NCBI RefSeq assembly: GCF_022539665.2
Contig: NC_081339.1
Location: forward strand, 5,074,017-5,138,016
DNA: 64,000 nt
Reading direction: 5' to 3'
From: Daphnia carinata
Taxonomy: Eukaryota; Arthropoda; Branchiopoda; Diplostraca; Daphniidae
Positions 49,278 to 61,363 of this stretch are shown piece by piece (position 1 is the first letter of the stretch; every line of letters starts with the position of its first letter). Below the pieces are notes generated by a model. It ran no database searches and had not been told where the DNA came from. It saw only the letters and a list, made by a program, of their open reading frames with translations. A program made the position numbers and the translations under genes.

Positions 49278-51616
49278 TTATGTTACACGTTTCTTGTTTT
49301 TGAAACGCAAGTTGAAAATGAAATATAAAATTCCGGTGACAAGGGAAACGCTAGCCATTATCCGGAAGGTTAGTCGTTGACCGTAGGATCCAATAAGTAA
49401 GCTTCCAGTTACACTGCCAAGTCCCAGACCTGAACAGAAAAAGAAAATAATCATTCACATGATCTATAATTACAAGTGAACAAATTTGTTGACCTAGACC
49501 AAAGGTTATTGCTCCCAACAATCCTTGAGTGGAAGCAACAGTAGTCAACGTCCCTAGTTCATTAGCATAAGCTATTTGCGAGGTCCGACCAAAGAAGAAG
49601 CATAACGTGTCCAAGGATTCCAAAAGGAGGCATAATCTTGGATCATACAAATACGAATATCCTATAAGACGAGGGAAACGAACGGAATTAAATCGTCAGT
49701 ACAAGATAAGGATTTTGCAAAATTTAAAATAAAATGAACTACCAAGTAATCGGATGAAATTAATGGAAAGACCAAGGGTCTGCACATTTGGGTGGCCCAG
49801 TTTACGGAAAATGTAGTCAGACATGAGAAGCAATGGTATCATAATCACAGACTGAACTGTGCTCGACAGCCCCATCAAGGCTCTTGTGCCTCCAATGTCT
49901 TGCAGGAACAGAAACAAATAGTTTGCACAAAAACTGTATATAGTACCTAGTAAAGATTAACAATGAAAAAAATTTCATTTCTGCGAGTTTTCTAGGTCAA
50001 TCAAAAAGTAAAGATACTACCATAAACAAGTGCAATGACCAGCAAAGCAACCACTTGAATATTTTTTAAAAGTAATCCAAGATCTTTGAATGGATTTGCC
50101 GATGGAGGTTTAAATTTCAGATCTACTAGCAGCAGTCCAAACGCTGTTACGGTATATAGACCAGCAAAAAGGAAGAAGGCCGGCCTGAAAACGTAAAAAA
50201 ATTGTTCAATAGCTTTACGATTTGGGGAAAAATTATGTTAGTTCATTACGTCACATTGCCTTGTCCATCGTTAGATGTACTGTAAGTGTCAATAAGAACT
50301 CCGGAAATCGGTGAAAAAATACCAATGCCAATATAGCCAAACATTCTTTGAAAACCGTAATCACCACCAACTTCGTTGCAAACCGCCATTGCAGCTCCCA
50401 CAAACAGGTCTAAACCGCCTAGTGATATTTCAAACATGATCCGAAGTAACAAGTAAACCCAAAAGGTCATCAGGGGATTTACGGCTTCTTCCTCACTCAT
50501 GTTGGAACATAGTTCGGTTCGATTCACTCGAAAAATACACTGGGGATAGCACAAATGATACAGGCTTTGATTCTTACTTGCCTGACCTACGTCACTGACG
50601 TAAGTTGTTCCATGTATCTTCTGTTCCTTGTCGTAAATTCCACACAGGAAATTGTCAGCATGATCCATGGCAATCCATTTAGTAGAAAAAGGATCTGTAC
50701 CATTAGTGGAATTGGCAGACAGAACCAATTCAAGAGTTCCATTACTAAGCACTTGCCGATCGCCCTGTTGAGTAATACACAACTGTTCTCCGTTGGGCAT
50801 TTGCGTGCAAGAAGATTCAAAATTCCGGTCGTTTTGAAGGAAAATGGCGTCCCGGAATTCTCGTATTGGTTGGGAATCACCAACATTCACTAGAGATATC
50901 AAGTCTGAAAGCTGGTCGGGTTCATATCCTTCAAATCGTTGCCCATTGTTACTGCAAACGTAGCCACATGCCTCTAGCACAACTGACACATTGACTAGGC
51001 TTTCATTTGTTAATGGATGTTGGCAAGGATATGCGTCGAGATCAGCCAATCCAAAGGTCACCTGATCGCTATTGCAACCTACTGCCAAGGTCATGTTCAT
51101 GGGAAATTGTTTTGAAATCCTCCCAATAGGGACTAACAAGAAAGAAAGCGAAACGAGAACAGTAGATGCATACAGAGCACTCATCAATATCTGAAAAAGA
51201 GAGAAAAAAATTTAAGCTTGATTTCACATCATTTCTTTTGTTTACATTTACTTTGAAGTTTCCTATTCTGTCAGCAAGCAAACCGACAAGGAAAGGTGTT
51301 AAAATCGCTGCAACCGAAGAAACCCCAAAGATGGCGCCTGTCTCTTCGACTGTCATGCCCAATGATTTCATGTGGATCGTAACGAAGGGAAATAATACTC
51401 CTATACCTGTGTTGTTAAATTTGAAACGTGTTAAACAATGGAAAAGAGACGTTTTTATTATTACTCACCCGATAAAATGATAAAGGTTAGAAATTTAATG
51501 GGAACGAGTTTGGGATGTTTCAAATCGTAGAGGAGCAATGCCCTTCCCTTTCGTTTAATCTCCGGACATTCAGCTCGTGAAGTCGTTACTTCCGATACGG
51601 CTGGATTGCTTATCAT
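49278..51616 (-). CDS. MFSD6-like major facilitator transporter, copy B
   Basis: Same family and exon plan as copy A. Exons: 51616-51469, 51406-51252, 51190-50250, 50184-50021, 49946-49743, 49661-49494, 49429-49278. They total 1932 bases, or 643 residues. The chosen start MISNPAVSEVTTSRAECPEI gives a first exon of 148 bases, the same as copy A. A longer reading to an upstream ATG at 51763 is open but crosses a likely splice acceptor (TTTTCAG). Conserved blocks are FIILSGIGVLFPFVTI, HMKSLGMTVEETGAIFG, CNEVGGDYGFQRMFGYIGIG, LQDIGGTRALMGLS and FGLGLGLGS. The loop exon is about 70 bases shorter than in A, and the C-terminal tail is short and basic, ending NKKRVT. All seven splice pairs are GT-AG. 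Confidence 0.86.
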
Positions 51617-52129
51617 CCCTATCGAAGGCGAAGCAGCAACTGAAAATGTGAAATAAAATAAAAACGCACTGAAACAAATCACACAACGCTTGATTATACT
51701 ACACCACAGATGCGTTGCTACTGATCCGAGTTCGAAAAGAGCTTGTAACGCAACTGTTTCCATCTCACAACCCGCAGGGCAAAGTTACAAAACTTATCGA
51801 AGTGAAAATACTCGAAAGGTTTGTATTGCAGTGCAAGGAGTTCAGAAGTAAAAGTCGAATTTGCAAAATGAAAGCGTCCTACATCTATTTTGGTAAGGCG
51901 GGAATGTCCCTGTTACGTTTTTCACCTGTCCTTCAGGGGCTAAAGATTCGGTTAGACTTCCCTTATACTGGTCACTTTAAAATATATCTATAATTTTTTC
52001 TTAACTATGTTTTAACTCAGTGAAACCGTTAGTAAAATTCAATTGGACGACTTATCTGGTTAAGTGGGTAGTATGCTGACGTAAAAGCAGTAGGACTGAT
52101 AATATGAAACGCCCCGAGAATGGCGAATA
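51617..52129. other. Spacer between MFSD6-like copies B and C
   Basis: Copy B 5' flank and copy C 3' flank. From about 51907 it is similar to 55724 onward, marking one edge of the C/D duplication. No coding exon. Confidence 0.5.
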
Positions 52130-54641
52130 TCAATTGACTGCAGCACTGCCATTGCCAATGATGTTAGAGTTCCTTCGGCGTAGGTAGAAAACATTGAAGA
52201 GGAAGTAGAAGAAACCAGTGATGAATGCAATGACTCCCAAAATCCGGAAAGTTGTCCGTTGACCATACGCTCCAATAAGAAAACCACCAACAGTACTTCC
52301 TATTCCGGCGCCTAAACCGATATAAAAGTTGTAAATTAGATCTAAAGATGATAAAGAGCATGGCATTTGATATTAACTAACCCAAACCAAAATAGGCTGC
52401 TGAAATCAGGCCTTGAATGGAAGCCACAGTGGATGTGGTGCCCAGTCGTGACCCATAGATCATGAGCGTAGTCATGGCTAGAGTTCCAGTCACAGCTTCT
52501 ATAGATTCGTAGACCAGACACAAACTTGGCATGGAGATGTACGAATATCCTACATATATGTAAACAGTTAGACAAAGTTTATCAACAAAGTGAATACAGG
52601 AAGTGGAAAAATTTAATCAGATAGTACCTATCAAACGGATGATGAAAACTGCAAAGCAAAATATTGTAACATTGGGGTAGCTGAATTTCCGAAATATGCT
52701 TTCAGAAAACAGAAGAAGTGGAATTGCTGCAAGGCAAGATATCATGACCGACAGTCCCATCAATGACTTGTTAACTCCAATCTCTTCTAAGAATAGAAAC
52801 AAATAATTTCCTGTGCAGCCCACCAACAATCCTATAGAAAATTCGGTCAAAGTGGAGTCAATATAATTAATCATACCTATTCTTCCAAACCGTATTACCC
52901 AATATTAGTGCAGTGACTAGCAGAGCATCCAGCTCGATATTTTTCAATAACGATTTTACGTCTTTCACTACATTTTCCGCTGGAGGTTTGAACTTCAGGT
53001 CGATCGTTAACATCCCCAGAGAAGCAATTCCAAACAATACAGCAAAAAGGAAGTATGCCGCCCTAAGTCACCAACACACAACAAGTAACATATTGGAAGC
53101 ATTCGAATAAATCAGAGTTTACCGGAAATTTTGGTTGTTTCCATCTGCACTGGCATGGTCCATCAGAGCTCCAGATATTGGAGAAAATATAGCTATTCCT
53201 AAAAATCCAAACACTTTCTGAAACCCGTAATCACCGCGGACTTCGTACACCAAGGCCAATACAGCTCCTTCAAACAATGTAGCAGAACCACCAACGAAAA
53301 CGTCAAAAATGCAGCGAAACAACATATAAAGCCAAAAAGTCAGCTGAGGATTCAAAACTTTTTCTTGGACCATGTTGGAACACAGTTCAGAGCGACTGGA
53401 CAGGACGGTGCACTGTGGCCGACAAAACTGGTACGAGTTCTTTCCGCTGTCATTCAAATATTTTACGTAAGCTGTCCGGTGAAGTTTTTGCTCTTCATCT
53501 TGTGAGTCGCATAATCGTTTTGCGTTAAATATACGCTCACTATTAATCTGGTAATTGTCCTCCAATGCAAACCATTTAACGGGAAACATTCTGGATTTAT
53601 TGGCAATGTTGTTGGACCAGTCTAAGGCAAGCGTAGCGTTCAGTGATGTGCCTGGTTTTCCGTTGTCTTCACAGACAATCTCTTCATGGGGCTGTCGAGA
53701 ACACCATTTTAGAATCCAGTCGTCGGGGAAAAAAGTTGCGTCACGAAAAGTTTGTGTAAAATTGCCTAAGGATTGTACTTCGGATACCACATCGGCGTCA
53801 GAGTAATCTTCGTCGTAAGAGTAGTTGTTATGGTAACACATGTAACCGCATTCTTTTAGAACTACCGATATGTTAGCAGTACCGCCTCCAAGGTCACGTC
53901 TTACTTTGAAGTCGCACCCCTTCATGTCCAAGTTTGTAAAAATAGACATAGATGAAGAATGGTCTGTCAGGTTGAAAGCTTCGTAACAGCCAACAATGAA
54001 CGAAGTATTAACTGGATAATCAACTGACATTCTTCCCACTGGAACGAGCAAGAAGAGAAGCGCACTAATGCTAGCTAATCCAAATGACAAGCTCAACAGC
54101 ATCTAGCCATATGAATAATTATTTTAAATTAAAAAATACTATTTTGAAAATTTACCTTGAAATTTCCTAATTTATCAGCCATCATACCAGTACAGAGCGG
54201 AGTCAACACACCGATAATGCACGAAACTCCATAGATGGCACCCGTTTCTTCGACACTGATTCCTAATGACTTCATATGCATGGCAAAAAATGGCAGCAGT
54301 ACTCCATAACCTATTTGTTTTAAAAAATTAACGGTTACTAGCAGTTATTTCGTTAGCCGACTCCAAATGAAGCAAAATTAAAACTGCAAATACGTCCAGT
54401 TAAGCAAAATACCCTCAAGTATTCAGACAATAATTGACATTATAGAACTGTATGAAATTTGTGAGTTCGTACCGGAAAAGACGATTAAGCTAAGAAATTT
54501 AACTGGAATTAATCTGCGCTGTTTGAAGTCGTGAATCAGTAATGCAAATCCTTTTTTCTTAACCTCTTCTTGGATGACTTTTGTATCAAGCCTATGGATA
54601 TCTTCTACTTTATCAGTGCACTTGGGATGGTCTTCATTCAT
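52130..54641 (-). CDS. MFSD6-like major facilitator transporter, copy C
   Basis: Exons: 54641-54473, 54310-54156, 54102-53123, 53062-52899, 52831-52628, 52549-52382, 52311-52130. They total 2022 bases, or 673 residues. It starts MNEDHPKCTDKVEDIHRLDT. Conserved blocks are KFLSLIVFSGYGVLLPFFAM, HMKSLGISVEETGAIYG, VRGDYGFQKVFGFLGIAIFS, EEIGVNKSLMGLSVM and FGLGAGIGSTVGGF. The C-terminus is RRRNSNIIGNGSAAVN. The loop exon has several N-x-S/T sites and paired Cys. It is nearly identical to copy D in coding and flanking sequence, so the two are very recent paralogues. All splice pairs are GT-AG and no frame is broken. Confidence 0.87.
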
Positions 54642-55972
54642 GTTGTTTGGTCAACTAAAATTTCAAGCAGAACAATATCAGAAATGGAATGGAAATCAAA
54701 AATTTTTTACCTCACACTTTTTGACGCCGATCCAACTTAGAACACGTTGACAAAGTAACTACCGAGATGGAAACCTGTATACGTATGCACCGCATCTGAT
54801 CCTATCTGATAAACAGTTACGACCTCTTCGCTTCAAGGCACAGAAATACAGATTTTGCGCTTGCATTTTACAAAAAATGCAAGTCAGCTCACTGCCGAGA
54901 AATGCTTTATCACGGCCCGTTATAAATGTACTACGACAGCCCCAGGCAACAATTTTGAATGCCTGCAAAGTTGGAAAAACCAGCATGACAACATGCTAGA
55001 TGTATGGAAATAAACCGAAACTTAAAATAGAATGCTTACATTTTCATTTACAGAATAACTAACAATACAGAATAAAACAATTATTACAAGTATATTTACC
55101 CAAGAAAACTCAGACAGCATTAAACAGCATTAGGCTAGAGCACTGCACTGAAAATACGACTATACTGATAAATTTGCAGAAGGAAACTAAACCTTACGGA
55201 CGGTACCACGTGCATACAAAATTGGAAATCGTAGAAGGGTAGAGGGAGGGTAAGCAAAATGGTGCCTGTGGTTCTTATGGAAATCCCTCAGGGACATAAA
55301 ATCTACGGGGAAAGGTTTTCGAAATGCGAAAAACAGTGATCGAAAGTTCTGGAATTATTTAGAGAATTTGCTAATTCTTCTATACTAATCCATGGGTGGT
55401 ACATACATAATTAATGATCTTCAGTTTCAGCATATCGAGCCACAAGTAATATGAAGACAGTGATGGGTAATTATTCTAAAAGTACTTTAAGCTAATTGGT
55501 TGTATCGATAAATTAAATTGCATTCCGACGTTGCTACGATCGCCACGTATTACGGAGAAAGAAGAACAGACGGAGGAACAAGGATAAAAAGTCAACAAAA
55601 TTATTGCATTACGCGAAGCGACGGCAAGCCAGAAATCTTCGAGTAACCGGGCGGAGCTGGGTAGCAGGTTCGCTGGAGCCGGAGAAAAGGAGACGGCCAG
55701 GCGAGACAGGCGGCAGCAGCGCTCCTGTTACATTCTTCACTTATCCTTCGGGTTGCTAAATATTCGAAGATATTGCTATATGTGCTATTAATATAGCTAG
55801 ATTCGCACAAGCTGGTCATTTTAAAGTATATCTAGTAATTTTTCTTAGTTATTTTCTAACTCAGTGGAATCGTTAGCTAATTCAATTGGACGACTTATCT
55901 GGTTAAGTGGGTAGTATGCTGAAGTAAAAGCAGTAGGACTAATAATATGAAACGCCCCGAGAATGGCGAATG
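54642..55972. other. Copy C upstream flank (duplicated) and copy D 3' flank
   Basis: 54642 to about 55585 closely matches 58487 to about 59440, the flank of copy D. A unique stretch with GC-rich sequence (about 55590-55720) sits at the junction between the duplication units. No coding exon. Confidence 0.6.
54860..54883. promoter_or_regulatory. Inverted repeat CTTGCATTT / AAATGCAAG upstream of copy C
   Basis: Two perfect 9-base arms (54860-54868 and 54875-54883) with a 6-base loop, about 220 bases upstream of the copy C start. The same arms occur upstream of copy D at 58706-58729 although the loop differs. ATGCAA resembles an octamer/POU site half. A regulatory role is inferred. Confidence 0.35.
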
Positions 55973-58486
55973 TCAATTGGCTGCAGCATTGCCATTGCCA
56001 ATTACGTTGGCGTTCCTCCGGCGTACGTAGAAAACATTGAAGAGGAAGTAGGAGAAACCAGTGATAAACGACATAACTCCCAAAATCCGGAAAGTTGTCC
56101 GTTGACCATACGCCCCAATAAGGAAACCACCAACAGAACTTCCTATTCCAGCGCCTAAATCGATGTAAAAGTTGAATCTAAACGATAGATAACATTTGAC
56201 ATATAACTAACCCAAACCAAAATAGGTTGCTGAAATCAGGCCTTGAATGGAAGCCACAGTAGATGTTGTGCCCAATTGCGACCCATAGATTATGACTGTA
56301 GTCATGGCTAGAGTTCCAGTAATAGCTTCTAAAGATTGGTACAGCAGACACAAACTTGGTATGGAGATGTACGAATATCCTATATATGTAAACAGTTATG
56401 CGAAGTTAATCAACATAGCAAATAGGAAGGAGATGAAAAAATTTAATTGCATAATACCTATCAAACGGATGATGGAAACAGAAAAGCAAAATACTATGAC
56501 GTTGGGGTAGCTGAATTTCCGACAAATACTTCCAGAAAACAAAAGAAGTGGAATTGATGCAAGACAAGAGATCATGACCGACAATCCCATCAATGACTTA
56601 TTAACTCCAATCTCTTCTAAAAACAGAAACAAATAATTTCCCATGCAACCCACCAACAATCCTATAGAGAAATTTCATTAAAGTGGAGTCAATACAATTA
56701 ATTATAACTGTGTTTCCAAATAGTATTACCAAACACTAGTGCAATAACTAGCAGAGCATCCAGTTCGATGTTTTGGAATAACGATTTCACGTCTTTTATC
56801 ACATTTTCTGCTGGAGGTTTGAACTTAAGGTCAATCGTTAGCATCCCCAAGGAAGCAATTCCAAACAATGCAGCAAAAAGGAAGTATGCTGCCCTAAGTC
56901 ACCAAAAAATAAACAACCCATAATACAAAAAAAGCAATCGAATAAATCATAATATACCAGAAATTTTGGTTGTTTTCATCTGAACTGGTATGGTCAATCA
57001 GAACTCCAGATATTGGCGAAAATATAGCTACTCCTATAAATCCAAAAACTTTTTGAAAACCGTAATCGCCTCGGACTTCGGACACTAAAGCCAATACAGC
57101 TCCTTCAAACAATGTAGCAGAACCACCAAGCAAAACTTCAAAAATGCAACGAAACAACATATAAAGCCAAAAAGTCAGCTGAGGATTGAAGATTTTCTCT
57201 TGGGCCATGTTGGAACATAGCTCGGAGCGACTAGAGAGTACAGTGCATTGTGGCCGACAAAACTGGTAGGAGTTCTTATCGCTGTCGTTCAAATATTTCA
57301 CGTAAGCTGTCTGGTGAACTTTCCGCTCGTCATCTCGTGAGTCGCATAATTGTTTTGCATTAAATATACGCTCATTATTTATCTGGCCACCGTCCTCCAG
57401 TGCAATCCATATAACAGGAAATCTTCTGGATTTATTGGCAATGTTGTTGGACCAGTCTAATGCAAGCGTAGCGTTCAGTGATGTGCCTGTTTCTCGATTT
57501 TCTTCACAGAAAACCTCTTCGCCGGGCTGTCGAGTACACCATCCATTTAGAATCCAGTCGTCGGGGAAAAAAGTTGCGTCACGAAAAGTTTGTGTAAAAT
57601 TCGCCATGGATGGTAGTTCGGATACCACATAGGCTTCAGAGTAATCCTCGTCGTAAGGTTCGTTGTTATGGTAACACATGTAACCGCATTCTTTTAATAC
57701 TACTGAAATGTTAGCTATACCGTTTCCAAGGTTATGTCCCACCTTGTACTCGCATTCCTTCGTGTCAAAGTTCGTAAAAACAGATACAGGTGAAGAATGA
57801 TCTGCCAGGTTGAAAGCGTCGTGACAGCCAACAACGAACGAAGTGTTAACTGGATAATCAACTGACATCCTTCCCACTGGAACGAGCAAGAAGAGAAGCG
57901 CACTAATGCTAGCTAACCCAAATGACAAGCTCAACAGCATCTAACCATATAAAAAATTATTCTAAATTAAAAGGAAAACTATTTTTTAAAATTTACCTTG
58001 AAATTGCCTAATTTATCAGCCATCATACCCGTACAGAGCGGAGTCAACACACCAATAATGCTAGACACTGCATAAATGGCACCCGTTTCTTCGACACTGA
58101 TTCCTAATGACTTCATATGAATGGAAAAAAATGGCAGCAGTACTCCATAACCTATTACATGTTTTCAAAAATGACCAGTTACTAGTTATTCCATTAGCCG
58201 ACTCCAAATCAAGCAAAATTAAAACTGCAAATACGTCAAGTTAAGCAAAAGGCCCTCAAGTACTCAGACAGTAACTGGCATTACAGAACTTGGTGAAATT
58301 TATGAATTTTCACGTACCGGAAAAGACGATTAAGCTAAGGAATTTAACTGGAATTAATTTGCGCTCTTTAAAGTCGTGAATCAGTAATGCAAATCCTTTC
58401 TTCTTAACCTCGTCCCGGATTACTTCCGTATCAAGCCCATGGATATTTTCTACTTTTTCAGTGCATTTGGGATGGTCTTCATTCAT
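55973..58486 (-). CDS. MFSD6-like major facilitator transporter, copy D
   Basis: Exons: 58486-58318, 58151-57997, 57940-56958, 56893-56730, 56661-56458, 56379-56212, 56154-55973. They total 2025 bases, or 674 residues. It starts MNEDHPKCTEKVENIHGLDT and differs from copy C by scattered substitutions and one inserted codon in the loop (DDWILNGWC against DDWILKWC in C). The junction of exons 3 and 4 reads NFW here and NFR in C. All other blocks match copy C: VRGDYGFQKVFGFIGVAIFS, EEIGVNKSLMGLSVM, RRRNANVIGNGNAAAN. The frame is intact and splice sites are canonical, so both copies look functional. Confidence 0.87.
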
Positions 58487-59452
58487 GTCGTTTGGTCAAC
58501 TGAAATTTCAAAGAGAGCAATATCAGTAAATGAAATTAAAATGAAAAATTTATTACCTCACACTTTTCGACGCCGATTCGAGTTAGAACACGTTGACAAA
58601 GTAACTACCGAGATGGAAACCTGTATACGTATGCACCGCATCTGATCCTATCTGATAAACAGTTACGACCTCTTCGCTTCAGGGCACAGAAATACAGATT
58701 TTGCGCTTGCATTTTGCAAAAAATGCAAGTCAGTTCACTGCCGAGAAATGTTTTATCACGGCCCGTTATAAATGGACTACGACAGCCCTAGGCAACAATT
58801 TTGAATGCCTGCAAAGTTGGGAAAACCAGCATGACAACATGCTAGATGTATGGAAATAAACCGAAACTTAAAATAGAATGCTTACATTTTCATTTACAGA
58901 ATAACTAACAATACAGAATAAAACAATTATTACAAGTATATTTACCCAACGAAACTTCGAGCAGCATTAGGCTAGAGCAACGTACTGAAAATACGACTGT
59001 ACTGATTAATTTGCAAAAGGCAACTAAACCATTAAGCCGATGACACGTGCATACAAAATAGGAATCGCAGAAGGATAGGGGGAGGGTAAGCAAAATAGTG
59101 TCTGTGGTTCTTATGGAAATCCCCCAGGGACATAAAATTTATGGGGAAAGGTTTTCGAAATGCGAAAACCAGTGATCGAAAGTTCTGGACTTATTTAGAG
59201 AATTTGCTAATTCTTCTATTCTAATCCAGGGTTGATACATACATAATTAATGATCTTCAGCTTCAGCATATCGGACCACAAGGAATATGAAGACAGTGAT
59301 GGGTAATTATTCTAAAAGTACTTTAAGCTAATTGGTTGTACCGATACATTAAATTGCATTCCGACGTTGCCACGATCGCCATGCGTTACGGAGAAAGAAG
59401 AATGGCGGAGTAACAAGGATAAAAAAATAACAAATTAACGACGTTCTATTAG
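58487..59452. other. Copy D upstream flank (duplicated)
   Basis: Matches the copy C flank, including the inverted repeat at 58706-58729. Similarity stops near 59440, just before the gustatory receptor pseudogene. No coding exon. Confidence 0.6.
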
Positions 59453-61002
59453 TTGGATACCCAGAAATGTCTTAACCAGATACTGTATCTGCGTCCGGGC
59501 AAAGTCCAGGCATTTCAGCAAAGAAAATTCAACCTGGAACATGATGGGGTCAATCTCAGACGTAACAGTTTCCACTGGAGCGTAGAACCTCTATCAAGAT
59601 GGATGTGTTTCTTTGGAATCCCAATTCCGACTCCTAGGAAAACTTCAGCCTGTAGATTTGCCATGGTTCTCCACATCACTTTTTGTTTTCTGTTGGTGTC
59701 GTCGTTTCAATTATACCTGGCAATCTACACATTCTACAACGCCAAATCCATCTCAGCCCCCTACGTAAATGGATCTCAACCTCGACATTGGCATGGAATT
59801 TCGTCATAGAAAATTTAACTTTGGCACTGTACACGATTGGCAGTAACATTTCTTTCCTAGCATGCACCCCGATCAGGCGCGTGGTTAGATCTCGTCAAAT
59901 TGTTCACATTGTTAGACCAAAATTTGGCCTCTTCCAATATCTATCCTTCATCCAGGCAACTTACAATCAAAACTTTGATCTTCATCATCTCCTCGGTTTC
60001 GATTGCTTTTCTTAAAATTTAAATCATGTCTTTAATCTTCGACTAAACATAATAATAATACCAAATCATTTTAAATTACAATTTGCAGATGCTTTGCGTA
60101 GAGACCCTGTTGCTCATCGATCTAATACCAAATGATATTACCTTGACGAAAAAATCCTAGAAGCGTATTGCATTTTCAAGAAGATCTCTCCGGCCACACA
60201 ATTGGCGTTGTTTTGCTTCTTGACATGAATACTTTCGCTCCAAACTGAAGCTATTCGTAAACATATCGAAGGGATGTGAACGATGTCCTATCCGGCTCGT
60301 CTCACCATCACGGAAGCACAAAATTCTGAGTTACGAATCCTACGACATCACCATGGTTTGGTTTGCAACTGCACTTACAAACTTAATTACTTTTTTGGTA
60401 CTTTTCTGGCTCTTGAAGTCATTTAGTTTTCGTCCTCTTTACCATCTGCTCGCTGTTTACCCTAATGGGTGCAGTAAACGGCAATTTAGTTCTTGAAGTC
60501 CTGAGTGGCATAGTTTGTCGGGACTGCATAATACATCTCTATCTTCTGACTTATTATTCGGATGATATCGTCAACCAGGTCTGAAAATGCCACCTTCGAT
60601 GCAGAAAACTAAGCTAAAATCTTTTGCTTTCAAATAGATTGATAAGATTTATAACGCATTGGCTGATTTACTCTACCAGGAACCGTCACTACAAAACGAG
60701 GTAAAAGGGTCAATAATTATTTAACAAAACCATTTTAAACTTTAAAACTATATCTGCCATTCATTGTATTTTACCTTGTTCACAGATCAGTTGTCACACC
60801 TGAAATTGGAAATAAATGCCATGGGGTTCTTCAGAGTGAGCAAATCTTTATTTCCCACGATACAACCTCAACTTTTACGTTATTTGTAAATTGTTTGCCG
60901 TAATGGGTTAAACATTTTGTTTTAACAGCTGATTGGAACGACATTGACGTAGCCTACTTCATTATTTTTCTGCAGTTTCAGTCTGCTGAAAAAGAAGAAA
61001 GC
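59453..61002 (+). pseudogene. Gustatory receptor (Gr) pseudogene
   Basis: Decayed relative of the intact receptor downstream. FHWSVEPLSRWMCFFGIPIP matches FKWSVKPVIKWMCFLGIPSP of the intact gene, but no ATG is in place. The frame shifts after the NG of VNGS near 59770 and again near 59890. In-frame stops follow in the second exon (for example TAATACC near 60124 and TGACATG near 60222). Late exons are still recognisable: EPSLQNE near 60690, EINAMGFFRVSKSLFP near 60810, and LIGTTLT near 60930, followed by another frameshift before the FLQFQSAEK-like end. Described as found; not repaired. Confidence 0.82.
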
Positions 61003-61363
61003 TGATTTCATTGCCATCACCCACATTTAGTAGCAATGTTCAATTATAATCGATGTAGTGCAATACAAAACAAAATACCTTTAACGGACTCATGAAAATA
61101 GAATTCCGTAGTTTTCTGTACGAGTTGACGGTTCATCGGCAAATGCGTAATGTAAAGATCATCAAGTGGACCCAATGAATTTCCCATTGCAATTATCAAA
61201 GTGCTTAGCTCTAGCAGATATAATCATTATATCGTTAGATGACAGGATCTACACGATCGATTAAGGTCCTATTCTACAAGTATTACCAATGGCTTATGCC
61301 GAGAACGGAAAATTTTTATGTGGGACATATGGTTAGTTGGGAAACTTCACCTGTAGTAAAGAG

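Larger units (their letters stand above)
51907..59440. repeat. Direct tandem segmental duplication (two units of about 3.7 kb) carrying MFSD6-like copies C and D
   Basis: Unit 1 runs from about 51907 to 55585 and unit 2 from about 55724 to 59440, in the same orientation. Similarity covers exons, introns, 5' flank and part of the 3' flank. Non-coding parts match almost as well as coding parts, so the event is recent. Ends are estimates by eye. Confidence 0.8.
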
